The position numbers and the translations under genes were made by a program. Below, piece by piece: positions 1 through 5,276 of a stretch of 5,276 nt of DNA (within the stretch, counting starts at the first letter, position 1; the number at the start of each line of letters is the position of its first letter). This DNA comes from Geopsychrobacter sp. (GTDB lineage: Bacteria; Desulfobacterota; Desulfuromonadia; Desulfuromonadales; Geopsychrobacteraceae), in the NCBI GenBank assembly GCA_030620915.1, contig JAUXIR010000151.1:1-5276 (forward strand). The letters are read 5' to 3'. The notes beneath the pieces were generated by a model, which saw only the letters and a list, made by a program, of their open reading frames with translations, was not told where the DNA came from and searched no databases.

Positions 1-991
1 CTTCGTCGCTGGCTTTGTGCGCCAGCATCGGACCGGGGATCAGGTCTCCGATAGCATAGATGCCGGGGGCTTTGGTCTGGTAGTTTTCATCGACCTCGAG
101 AAAGCCCTCCTCATTGGCGGCCAGACCGACGCTATCGAGTCCAAGCCCCTGGGTTTGCGCCCGTCGACCGGTTGCAACCAGAATAATTTCGGCCTCGATG
201 GTTTCCACGCCTTTTTTGCTGCTGAGACCGATCCTGAATCCGTCTTTTGTTTTTTCCGCAGATTCGACCTTGGTTTCAAGGCGAACCGCCAGTCCCTGTT
301 TGACCAGGCTGCGTTGCAGCATTTTGGCTATCTGTGGATCGGTGCCGGGAATCAGTTGCGGCAGCATTTCGACGACGGTCACGCGGGTTCCGAGGCGGCT
401 CCAGACCGAACCCATCTCAAGCCCGATAACGCCACCACCGACAACCAGCATCGATTTGGGAACCTGGGGCAGGGAGAGGGCTTCGCGTGCCGAAATGATT
501 GCCTCGCCGTCAAAGCGCAGGTGGGGCAATTCAATGGCCTCGCTACCGGTCGCCAGTAGCAGGCGCTCGGCCTTGAGGATCAGGCTCTCTTTGCCGGAAA
601 CTTCAACCTGCTGCACCCCATCGGTCGCGGCCAGGATCTTGGCGTTGCCGGTAAAGGAGTCGATCTTGTTCTTCTTGAACAGTCCCGCAATACCGCCGGT
701 CAGTTTGGCAACGATCTCTTCCTTGCGGGCCATGAATTTTTTCAGATCAAAACGGATATTATCGCAACTGATCCCGTGGACATCGAGACCGTTATTCATT
801 TTATATAATTGCTCACTCGACTCGAGCAGGGCCTTACTCGGAATGCAGCCTTCGTTGAGGCAGACGCCGCCCAGGGTCGGGCGCTTGTCGATAACTGCAA
901 CCCTTAATCCGAGTTGTGCACCACGAATGGCGGCCACGTAGCCGCCAGGGCCAGCACCGATTATCAGCAGGTCGTAAACTTGTTCACTCAT
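1..991 (-). CDS. lpd: Dihydrolipoyl dehydrogenase (E3), 5' part only
   Basis: This flavoprotein reoxidises the dihydrolipoyl group on E2 and passes electrons through a disulfide and FAD to NAD+. Translating the minus strand from the ATG at 991-989 gives 330 uninterrupted codons before the window ends. Seen in order: the FAD-binding GAGPGG at residues 12-17; the redox disulfide motif GGVCLNEGCIPSK at 41-53 with Cys44 and Cys49; ATG at 147-149; the NAD-binding GGGVIG at 185-190; a second ATG at 273-275; and the FAD-contacting YAIGD at 312-316, followed by LAHKASDE at the edge. The family usually has about 470 residues, so the C-terminal dimerisation domain with the catalytic His-Glu pair lies outside the window. 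The start is supported by AAGGAG at 1003-998, six nt before ATG. It follows sucB by 112 nt, so it most likely serves this complex; it could also serve pyruvate dehydrogenase or glycine cleavage. Val43 replaces the more usual Thr, which is a mild variant. Confidence 0.96.
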   Translation of the reverse strand, partial: MSEQVYDLLIIGAGPGGYVAAIRGAQLGLRVAVIDKRPTLGGVCLNEGCIPSKALLESSEQLYKMNNGLDVHGISCDNIRFDLKKFMARKEEIVAKLTGGIAGLFKKNKIDSFTGNAKILAATDGVQQVEVSGKESLILKAERLLLATGSEAIELPHLRFDGEAIISAREALSLPQVPKSMLVVGGGVIGLEMGSVWSRLGTRVTVVEMLPQLIPGTDPQIAKMLQRSLVKQGLAVRLETKVESAEKTKDGFRIGLSSKKGVETIEAEIILVATGRRAQTQGLGLDSVGLAANEEGFLEVDENYQTKAPGIYAIGDLIPGPMLAHKASDE

Positions 992-995
992 CTAT

Positions 996-1003
996 CTCTC
1001 CTT
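996..1003 (-). promoter_or_regulatory. Ribosome binding site of lpd
   Basis: AAGGAGAG on the minus strand, with its GGAG core six nt before the ATG at 991. It fixes the lpd start and lies just outside the inverted repeat, so lpd can be translated independently of sucB. Confidence 0.85.
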
Positions 1004-1013
1004 CGGTGAGATA

Positions 1014-1041
1014 CGTGAGGTGTTAGGCGTGAGGTGTTAGG
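1014..1041. repeat. Perfect 14-bp tandem duplication
   Basis: CGTGAGGTGTTAGG occurs twice with no gap, at 1014-1027 and 1028-1041. Each 14-mer is itself two related 7-nt units (CGTGAGG and TGTTAGG), so the stretch reads as four heptads. It forms most of the left arm of the larger inverted repeat in this gap. On the lpd sense strand it appears as CCTAACACCTCACG repeated. Confidence 0.95.
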
Positions 1042-1107
1042 AGTAAAACCTTGAAACCGGCCTGGGTTTTTGATTTATCTCCTCACCTCTCTCTCCTTAC
1101 TCCTCAC
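1015..1107. repeat. Heptad-built imperfect inverted repeat between sucB and lpd
   Basis: The left arm is 1015-1050 and the right arm 1072-1107, each 36 nt, with a 21-nt centre. Read toward each other they align without gaps at 26 of 36 positions. Both arms follow a 7-nt period: the left reads GTGAGG, TGTTAGG, CGTGAGG, TGTTAGG; the right, on the minus strand, reads GTGAGG, AGTAAGG, AGAGAGA, GGTGAGG. The centre holds a further small stem, AAACC (1054-1058) with GGTTT (1065-1069). In the operon transcript this would form a long imperfect hairpin ending about 11 nt before the lpd Shine-Dalgarno sequence, which it leaves free. A role in mRNA processing or in the sucAB:lpd expression ratio is inference. 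It may equally be a dispersed repeat with no local function. Confidence 0.85.
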
Positions 1108-2297
1108 ATTTCTAATAACATCTCTTCTGGATCTTCAAGCAGGACCTTGACCCGTTTGAGGAAACTGACCGCTTCGCGGCCATCAATGATGCGGTGATCG
1201 TAAGAGAGTGCCAGGTTCATCATCGGCCGGATGACAATTTCACCATTCACCACCATCGGGCGGTCCTGAGTGGCATGCATGCCGAGGACCGCGCTCTGCG
1301 GCGGGTTGAGAATCGGCGTCGACTGCAGTGAGCCGTAAACTCCGCCATTGCTGATGGTGAAGGTACCGCCCTGGATCTCTGCCAGTGTCAGTTTGCCCGT
1401 GTCGGCTCGTTCAGCGAAATCACGGATCTTCTTTTCAATATCAGCAAAGCTCAAGCCGTCTGCATCGCGCAGGATCGGCACCACCAGCCCGCGTTTACCT
1501 CCAACCGCGATACCGATGTCGTAGAAGTCCTGATAAACAATGTCGTTGCCGTCGATCCGGCCGTTGACCGCTTCGAATTCTTTTAAGGCCTCGATGCTGG
1601 CCTTGACGAAGAAAGACATCAGGCCCAGCTTGACAGCGTGCTTCTGGGCAAAATTCTCCTTGTGATTGGTTCGCAGGTCGAGCAGCCGTTTCATGTTGAC
1701 CTCGTTAAAGGTAGTCAGCATAGCGGTCTGTTGCCGAGCCGCCAACAGGTGGGCCGCGATTTTTTTGCGAATCGGGCTCATCGGCACACGGCGACTGCGG
1801 GGATCATCCTTAGCCTGAAGTGCTGCTGGAGCAGTCGCAGGAACTGGTGCCGTGACTTGAGCTGTAGAGGGTTCAGGGGTTGGTGACGGCGGTGACACCC
1901 TTTGTGGCTGCGGCGTGGGTTTTAGATCGTCCACCAGAACCCGGCCATCGCGACCGCTGCCGGCGACCTGGGATGGATCGAACCCTTTTTCGGCGGCAAT
2001 TTTGGGCACCGCTGGATTCATCGGCGTGTCTGTTGCCGGAGCCGGAGCTGCTGTCTCTTTTGCCGCGCCGGTTTCGTCTATTCGGCCCAGGATTGAACCT
2101 ATGGCCAGGGTATCGCCTTCGGCCGCCAGGGTCTCAAGTGTGCCGGCGCTTTCAGCCAGGATTTCGATATTGATCTTGTCGGTCTCCAGTTCGACCAGCA
2201 GCTCGTCAACCGCCACCTGATCCCCGGTCTTTTTCTGCCACTGGCCGACGATCGCCTCGACAACCGATTCTCCAATCTCAGGTACCTTGATATCCAT
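1104..2297 (-). CDS. sucB: Dihydrolipoyl succinyltransferase, E2 of 2-oxoglutarate dehydrogenase
   Basis: This is the 397-residue core subunit that carries the succinyl group on a lipoyl arm and transfers it to CoA. Domains in order: one lipoyl domain at about 1-75 with the lipoylated Lys41 in ETDK (38-41); a short Ala/Pro linker; a peripheral subunit-binding domain at about 93-125 ([20 protein letters not shown]), which docks E1/E3; a Pro/Ala/Thr-rich flexible linker at about 126-163; and the acyltransferase domain from about 166 to the end. The active-site motif SYDHRIIDG is at 365-373, with His368 and Asp372. TFNEVNM (196-202) and the C-terminal pattern are typical of succinyl-type E2 rather than acetyl-type. 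Length is close to that of E. coli SucB (about 405). The ATG lies 17 nt after the sucA stop, with GGGAG at 2311-2307 nine nt upstream, so the two genes are probably co-transcribed. The TGA stop at 1106-1104 falls inside the first unit of the downstream repeat. Confidence 0.97.
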   Translation of the reverse strand: MDIKVPEIGESVVEAIVGQWQKKTGDQVAVDELLVELETDKINIEILAESAGTLETLAAEGDTLAIGSILGRIDETGAAKETAAPAPATDTPMNPAVPKIAAEKGFDPSQVAGSGRDGRVLVDDLKPTPQPQRVSPPSPTPEPSTAQVTAPVPATAPAALQAKDDPRSRRVPMSPIRKKIAAHLLAARQQTAMLTTFNEVNMKRLLDLRTNHKENFAQKHAVKLGLMSFFVKASIEALKEFEAVNGRIDGNDIVYQDFYDIGIAVGGKRGLVVPILRDADGLSFADIEKKIRDFAERADTGKLTLAEIQGGTFTISNGGVYGSLQSTPILNPPQSAVLGMHATQDRPMVVNGEIVIRPMMNLALSYDHRIIDGREAVSFLKRVKVLLEDPEEMLLEM

Positions 2298-2314
2298 AAC
2301 GTCTGACTCCCGGT

Positions 2315-4996
2315 TCAGGCCTTGAATGCCTGGCTTATGATCTCTTGTTGTTCTTCATTGTGTTTAAGATGCGAGCCGACCGCGGTGCTTGCCGAGGGCT
2401 TGCGCCCGACATATGCGAGTGGTGGTCCCAGTTGCTGACTGAGTTCATCGCGGATATGCATCCAGCCCCCGCCGTTGGCATTCTCTTCCTGGACCCAGCG
2501 GCAGTCGATTTTTTCAGCGTAGCCCTTGAGTGCGGCCTGCAGTTGACCGGTGTCGAGAGGGTAGAGTTGCTCGATCCGGATGATGGCGGTGTCGGTAATC
2601 TTCTGCTGCTGACGGTACTGCCACAGATCGTAGTAGAGACGGCCACTGCAGAAGAGCAGGCGTTCGATCCCTTTTTTGGCCAGTTCGTCAGCAATGATGT
2701 TTTTGAAATGACCGGTCGTGAAATCTTCGATGCGCGATACGCAGAGCGGGTGGCGTAGCATCCCCTTGGGGGTAAAGACGATCAGCGGCCTTCTGAACGG
2801 CTGGTGCAGTTGGCGACGAAACAGGTGGAACAGCTGAGCCGGCGTGGTTGGATAGACGACCTGCATGTTGTTGGCGGCGCAGAGTTGCAGGTAGCGTTCG
2901 ATGCGTGCGCTCGAATGCTCCGGCCCCTGCCCTTCGTAGCCGTGTGGCAGCAGCATGGTCAGGGCGCTGAAACGTTCCCACTTGGTGCCGCTACTGCTGA
3001 TGAATTGGTCGATGATGACCTGAGCGCCATTGGCGAAGTCACCGAACTGGGCTTCCCAGATAGTCAAGCCGTGGGGGTTTTCAACTGAGTAGCCGTATTC
3101 AAAGCCGAGGACGCCAAACTCGGAGAGTGAGCTGTTGTAGACATGGAACCGACAGTTGTTCTGCCGCGCCACTTCTTCGAGCGGCGTCAGGCGCCCAGCG
3201 GTCTTCATGTCGACCAGGGTGGCATGGCGATGATTGAAGGTGCCCCGGCGTGAATCCTGACCGGAAAGGCGAATGGTTTTTCCTTCGCCAAGCAGGCTGG
3301 CAAAGGCCAGGGCCTCGCCGGTCCCCCAGTCGATCTTCTCGCCGTCGAGGATCTGTTTCAGTCTGCGCTGCAGCAATCCGGCAATCTTTTTATGCGGGGA
3401 GAAACTCTCCGGAATCCGGGTGATGATATGCCCCAACTCCTTCAGCCTCTCTGCCGGGACTCCCGTTTCGATCGGCTCGAAACTGAAATCGCGCAAGACT
3501 CCGTGCCACTTGAGTTGGAACGCTTCCGGGAGTTTTTTCTCGGGCCTTGTGAGCGCTTCTTTCAGTTCGTTTTCGACCTCGTTTCTGATCTGGTCGAGGG
3601 TTTCGCCGGCGATGCCTTGATCGTGCAGCTGTTGATAGTAGATGTCGGCGGCAGGGGGGTGATTCTTGATTTTTTCATACATTAACGGCTGGGTGAAGAA
3701 TGGCTCATCGCCTTCATTATGCCCGTGACGCCGAAAGCAGATCACTTCGATCACCACGTCGCGCCCGAATTTCTGGCGGAAATCGAGGGCGAGAATTGCT
3801 GCCTGCAGCAGGGCCTCGGGGTCATCCCCATGTACGTGAAAGATTGGCGACATGAGCATCTTGGCGATGTCGGTCGGGTAGCAGGTCGAACGTGAGTCGG
3901 CCGGCAGGGTGGTGAAACCGATCTGATTATTGATTACAACGTGCAGGGTGCCGCCGGTGCTGTAGCCTTCGAGGGCAGAAAGGTTGAGGGTTTCGGCGAC
4001 AACGCCTTGGCCGGCAAAGGCCGCATCACCGTGAATCAACAGCGGCAGAACCTGCTGCGCGCCGCCCGGGCCGATCTCATCCTGACGGGCGCGACTCTTG
4101 CCTTCGACAACCGGGTCGACGGCTTCGAGATGACTGGGATTCGAGGCGAGTGAGATGCGGATGCTGCTGCCGTCAGAGAAGCTGCGATTACCGGAAAAAC
4201 CCTTGTGGTATTTGACATCCCCTTCGCCGACAACCTGGTATTCACTGTTATCCTTGAATTCAGCAAAGATATTTTCCAGCGGCTTGCCAAGGATGTTGGC
4301 CAGTACATTGAGGCGACCACGATGGGCCATGCCGATGACAATATGCTTCAGACCGCGCCGGGTGCCACGTCTGATCAGATGTTCGAGCAGGGCAATGACC
4401 GATTCACCCCCTTCGAGAGAAAAACGTTTCTGACCCAGAAATTTCTTGTGCAGGAAGCGTTCAAAGCTGGTGGCCTCCTGCAATTTACGAAAAATTGCCA
4501 GCTGGATATCGGGTGCAAGGTGGGGGTTGTTGCGGCGACTCTCCATGCGCTCTTGTAGCCACTGGCGTTCGGCTGGAATCGGGATGTGCATGAACTCAAC
4601 ACCGATCGAGCGGCAGTAGGTCTGTTGCAAAATCTCAATGATCTGGCCTAATTTGGCCTGCGGCAGGATGAAATCGACGGGAGCGAATTCACAGTTGAGG
4701 TCGGTATTTGTCAGGCCGAAGATATTCAGTCGCAGCTGCGGATGCTCAAAGGTGCAGGGGGAGAGCGGGTCGACGCAGGCCAGCAGGTGACCAATCTCGC
4801 GGTAGCGGCGGATCAGGGTCTGCACCGCCGCCGGGCGGTGGTCCTGCTTGGTCACAGGATCTGAATCCGGCTGGCGGCCGAGTTCGTATCCTTCAAAGAA
4901 TCCGCGCCAGTCGGCAGGAACTTGATTGGGATCCTCGCGCCAAAGGTGGTACTGGGCGTCGAGCCACTGGGGACCGACATTGCCTGCGAAACTCAT
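2315..4996 (-). CDS. sucA: 2-oxoglutarate dehydrogenase E1 component
   Basis: This 893-residue thiamine diphosphate enzyme decarboxylates 2-oxoglutarate and succinylates the lipoyl arm of E2. An N-terminal segment (about 1-40, with [21 protein letters not shown]) matches the short E2-binding/assembly region of OGDH E1. Seen after it: [10 protein letters not shown] (61-70); AHRGRLN (224-230); the active-site KYHKGFS with His264; [15 protein letters not shown] (285-299); and the cofactor/Mg signature GDAAFAGQG (323-331) ending in NNQ at 356-358. [12 protein letters not shown] (421-432), [14 protein letters not shown] (579-592), [13 protein letters not shown] (647-659), [17 protein letters not shown] (685-701) and WVQEEN (834-839) complete the pattern. 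The enzyme is somewhat shorter than E. coli SucA (933), mostly at the N-terminus. TTGGAG at 5007-5002, five nt before ATG, supports the start. It is the first gene of the operon, and a promoter candidate lies about 63 nt upstream of the start codon. The HxHNExDEP and NPSHLE motifs argue against a pyruvate-type E1. Confidence 0.98.
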   Translation of the reverse strand: MSFAGNVGPQWLDAQYHLWREDPNQVPADWRGFFEGYELGRQPDSDPVTKQDHRPAAVQTLIRRYREIGHLLACVDPLSPCTFEHPQLRLNIFGLTNTDLNCEFAPVDFILPQAKLGQIIEILQQTYCRSIGVEFMHIPIPAERQWLQERMESRRNNPHLAPDIQLAIFRKLQEATSFERFLHKKFLGQKRFSLEGGESVIALLEHLIRRGTRRGLKHIVIGMAHRGRLNVLANILGKPLENIFAEFKDNSEYQVVGEGDVKYHKGFSGNRSFSDGSSIRISLASNPSHLEAVDPVVEGKSRARQDEIGPGGAQQVLPLLIHGDAAFAGQGVVAETLNLSALEGYSTGGTLHVVINNQIGFTTLPADSRSTCYPTDIAKMLMSPIFHVHGDDPEALLQAAILALDFRQKFGRDVVIEVICFRRHGHNEGDEPFFTQPLMYEKIKNHPPAADIYYQQLHDQGIAGETLDQIRNEVENELKEALTRPEKKLPEAFQLKWHGVLRDFSFEPIETGVPAERLKELGHIITRIPESFSPHKKIAGLLQRRLKQILDGEKIDWGTGEALAFASLLGEGKTIRLSGQDSRRGTFNHRHATLVDMKTAGRLTPLEEVARQNNCRFHVYNSSLSEFGVLGFEYGYSVENPHGLTIWEAQFGDFANGAQVIIDQFISSSGTKWERFSALTMLLPHGYEGQGPEHSSARIERYLQLCAANNMQVVYPTTPAQLFHLFRRQLHQPFRRPLIVFTPKGMLRHPLCVSRIEDFTTGHFKNIIADELAKKGIERLLFCSGRLYYDLWQYRQQQKITDTAIIRIEQLYPLDTGQLQAALKGYAEKIDCRWVQEENANGGGWMHIRDELSQQLGPPLAYVGRKPSASTAVGSHLKHNEEQQEIISQAFKA

Positions 4997-5010
4997 GAAG
5001 GCTCCAACAT

Positions 5011-5023
5011 TCAGGGGAAAGAA
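5011..5023. repeat. 13-bp direct repeat, copy B, in the sucA leader
   Basis: TCAGGGGAAAGAA on the plus strand (TTCTTTCCCCTGA in the sucA sense), 12 of 13 identical to copy A and in the same orientation. The start-to-start distance is 84 bp, about eight helical turns, so the two copies would face the same side of the helix. It sits at about +37 to +49, 14 nt before the sucA ATG. The purine-rich composition means chance similarity cannot be excluded. Confidence 0.5.
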
Positions 5024-5065
5024 GCAATGATTTCAGGATCTAAGGACCCCGCCTGCAGTCACGAA

Positions 5066-5094
5066 AGTATAAAACATAGGCAGTTTCATCGCAA
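5066..5094 (-). promoter_or_regulatory. Sigma70-type promoter of sucA-sucB-lpd
   Basis: On the minus strand the -35 box TTGCGA (5094-5089; 4 of 6 to TTGACA) is separated by exactly 17 nt from the -10 box TATACT (5071-5066; 5 of 6 to TATAAT). A start at A5059, 7 nt past the -10 box, would give a 63-nt leader before the sucA ATG. It is the best promoter match in the gap. No experimental start is visible from sequence. Confidence 0.65.
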
Positions 5095-5107
5095 TCAGGG
5101 GAGAGAA
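5095..5107. repeat. 13-bp direct repeat, copy A, abutting the sucA -35 box
   Basis: TCAGGGGAGAGAA on the plus strand (TTCTCTCCCCTGA in the sucA sense). It lies directly upstream of the -35 box, at about -48 to -36 from the predicted start. It matches copy B at 12 of 13 positions. Its position would suit an activator or another regulator, but no known regulator site is recognised. Confidence 0.5.
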
Positions 5108-5137
5108 ATTAGATTTTAATATTAGAAGGAGTGGACT

Positions 5138-5263
5138 TTGTTTGACCTCGTCGCGGGCCGTATGTTAAAAATATTTTACGTTTTTTTGGTTCGAACGGAT
5201 ACTCTCGATGCAGCGATCAGCCTCCCGCGGTCAAAATTCGAGAATTTTTTTGAAAGGGGCTAG
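5138..5263 (+). CDS. Possible 41-residue small protein, TTG start
   Basis: A short open frame starts at TTG 5138-5140 and ends at TAG 5261-5263. Its main support is a strong Shine-Dalgarno sequence, AAGGAG at 5126-5131, six nt before the TTG. An in-frame TAG at 5123-5125 limits any upstream extension, and the next possible start, ATG at 5162, lacks a clear ribosome site. The peptide begins MFDLVAGRMLKIFYVFLV, a mildly hydrophobic stretch, and ends in a charged tail (SKFENFFERG). It resembles no family I recognise. The stop lies 4 nt before the ATG of the next plus-strand gene, whose ribosome site is inside this frame, so it could be a coupled leader peptide or a first small gene. It is not clear which promoter would serve it, since the sucA promoter faces the other way. 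It may be spurious. Confidence 0.3.
   Translation: MFDLVAGRMLKIFYVFLVRTDTLDAAISLPRSKFENFFERG
5175..5203 (+). promoter_or_regulatory. Weak promoter candidate for the divergent gene
   Basis: TTTACG (5175-5180, 4 of 6 to consensus) and GATACT (5198-5203, 4 of 6) are spaced by 17 nt, about 65 nt before the ATG at 5268. The perfect 8-bp palindrome GTTCGAAC (5189-5196) lies in the spacer. A start here would be inside the possible small gene at 5138-5263, so this promoter and that gene are competing readings. The boxes are weak and AT-rich sequence yields such matches easily. Confidence 0.2.
5233..5248. promoter_or_regulatory. AT-rich dyad before the divergent start codon
   Basis: AAAATTC (5233-5239) and GAATTTT (5242-5248) form a perfect 7-bp inverted repeat around GA. 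It ends 5 nt before the ribosome site of the 5268 gene, where an operator would be able to block expression. As an RNA stem it would be weak and tight-looped, so a protein-binding site is the better guess. The binding factor is unknown. Confidence 0.35.
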
Positions 5264-5267
5264 CGAT

Positions 5268-5276
5268 ATGGACATC
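5268..5276 (+). CDS. Start of a divergent gene, product unknown
   Basis: ATG GAC ATC at the right edge follows AAAGGGG (5253-5259) with 8 nt between, a reasonable ribosome binding site. Only Met-Asp-Ile is visible, so nothing can be said about function. If real, the gene is transcribed away from sucA and shares the 5000-5267 control region with it. Confidence 0.45.

Larger units (their letters stand above)
4997..5267. other. Divergent intergenic control region
   Basis: About 270 bp separate sucA from the next visible start codon. Right to left on the minus strand it holds the AT dyad, the GTTCGAAC palindrome, an AT-rich stretch with AAAATATTTT (5168-5177), the possible small open frame, repeat copy A, the sucA promoter, repeat copy B and the sucA ribosome site. 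The region from 5105 to 5251 is clearly more AT-rich than the coding DNA, as expected of a control region. No tRNA, riboswitch or strong rho-independent terminator was found here. Confidence 0.7.

Noticed and set aside
17..941. Long plus-strand open frames opposite lpd (180 and 275 codons)
   Set aside because: They are antisense to a fully conserved lpd frame with all its FAD, NAD and disulfide motifs. Their proteins are rich in Arg/Ser/Pro and resemble no family, as expected of shadow frames in GC-biased DNA.
1045..1080. Rho-independent terminator after sucB
   Set aside because: On the transcribed (minus) strand the small central stem is not followed by a T run; the run of T lies on the plus strand, which carries no gene here.
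992..1103. Separate promoter for lpd in the intergenic gap
   Set aside because: No -35/-10 pair with acceptable spacing was found on the minus strand; the sequence is mainly repeat units.
1014..1107. CRISPR array
   Set aside because: The repeats are 7 or 14 nt, tandem, without unique spacers of uniform length, and are arranged as inverted arms.
2345..4638. Open frames in other frames and on the other strand within sucA
   Set aside because: All lie within a continuous sucA frame with conserved motifs from end to end and have no credible product of their own.
5068..5073. Plus-strand -10 box TATAAA for the divergent gene
   Set aside because: It overlaps the sucA -10 box as its near mirror, and no -35-like hexamer lies 16-18 nt upstream.
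5161..5187. Terminator formed by AAAATATTTT followed by a T run on the plus strand
   Set aside because: The stem is entirely A-T with mismatches next to it and would be too weak. It also lies upstream of, not after, the visible plus-strand starts.

Overview
The window carries most of an operon for the 2-oxoglutarate dehydrogenase complex, read entirely on the minus strand. From right to left it holds sucA (E1, 4996-2315), sucB (E2, 2297-1104) and the first 330 codons of an lpd gene (E3, from 991, running off the left edge). E1 decarboxylates 2-oxoglutarate on thiamine diphosphate, E2 passes the succinyl group from its lipoyl arm to CoA, and E3 reoxidises the lipoyl arm and makes NADH. The three genes therefore encode all the subunits of one TCA-cycle enzyme in pathway order.

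The organism looks like a moderately GC-rich Gram-negative bacterium. The protein sequences are strongly proteobacterial in style. The sucA-sucB-lpd order, the short 893-residue E1 and the 7-nt periodic GTGAGG/GTTAGG repeats between genes would suit a member of the Desulfuromonadales (Geobacter/Desulfuromonas group). That placement is an inference from memory of such genomes, not a database result.

Layout: 1-991 is lpd (3' end missing). 992-1103 is an intergenic gap almost filled by an imperfect inverted repeat built from 7-nt units. 1104-2297 is sucB. 2298-2314 is a 17-nt gap. 2315-4996 is sucA. 4997-5276 is the upstream region. It holds a good sigma70-type promoter for the operon (TTGCGA, 17 nt, TATACT on the minus strand) and a 13-bp direct repeat whose two copies bracket that promoter 84 bp apart. 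On the plus strand there is a possible 41-codon small gene with a TTG start, followed after 4 nt by the first three codons of a likely divergent gene at 5268.

The protein-coding part is ordinary central metabolism and shows no new enzyme system. The points worth a second look are non-coding: the heptad inverted repeat that begins inside the sucB stop codon, the paired 13-bp sites around the sucA promoter, and the possible small gene in the divergent region.
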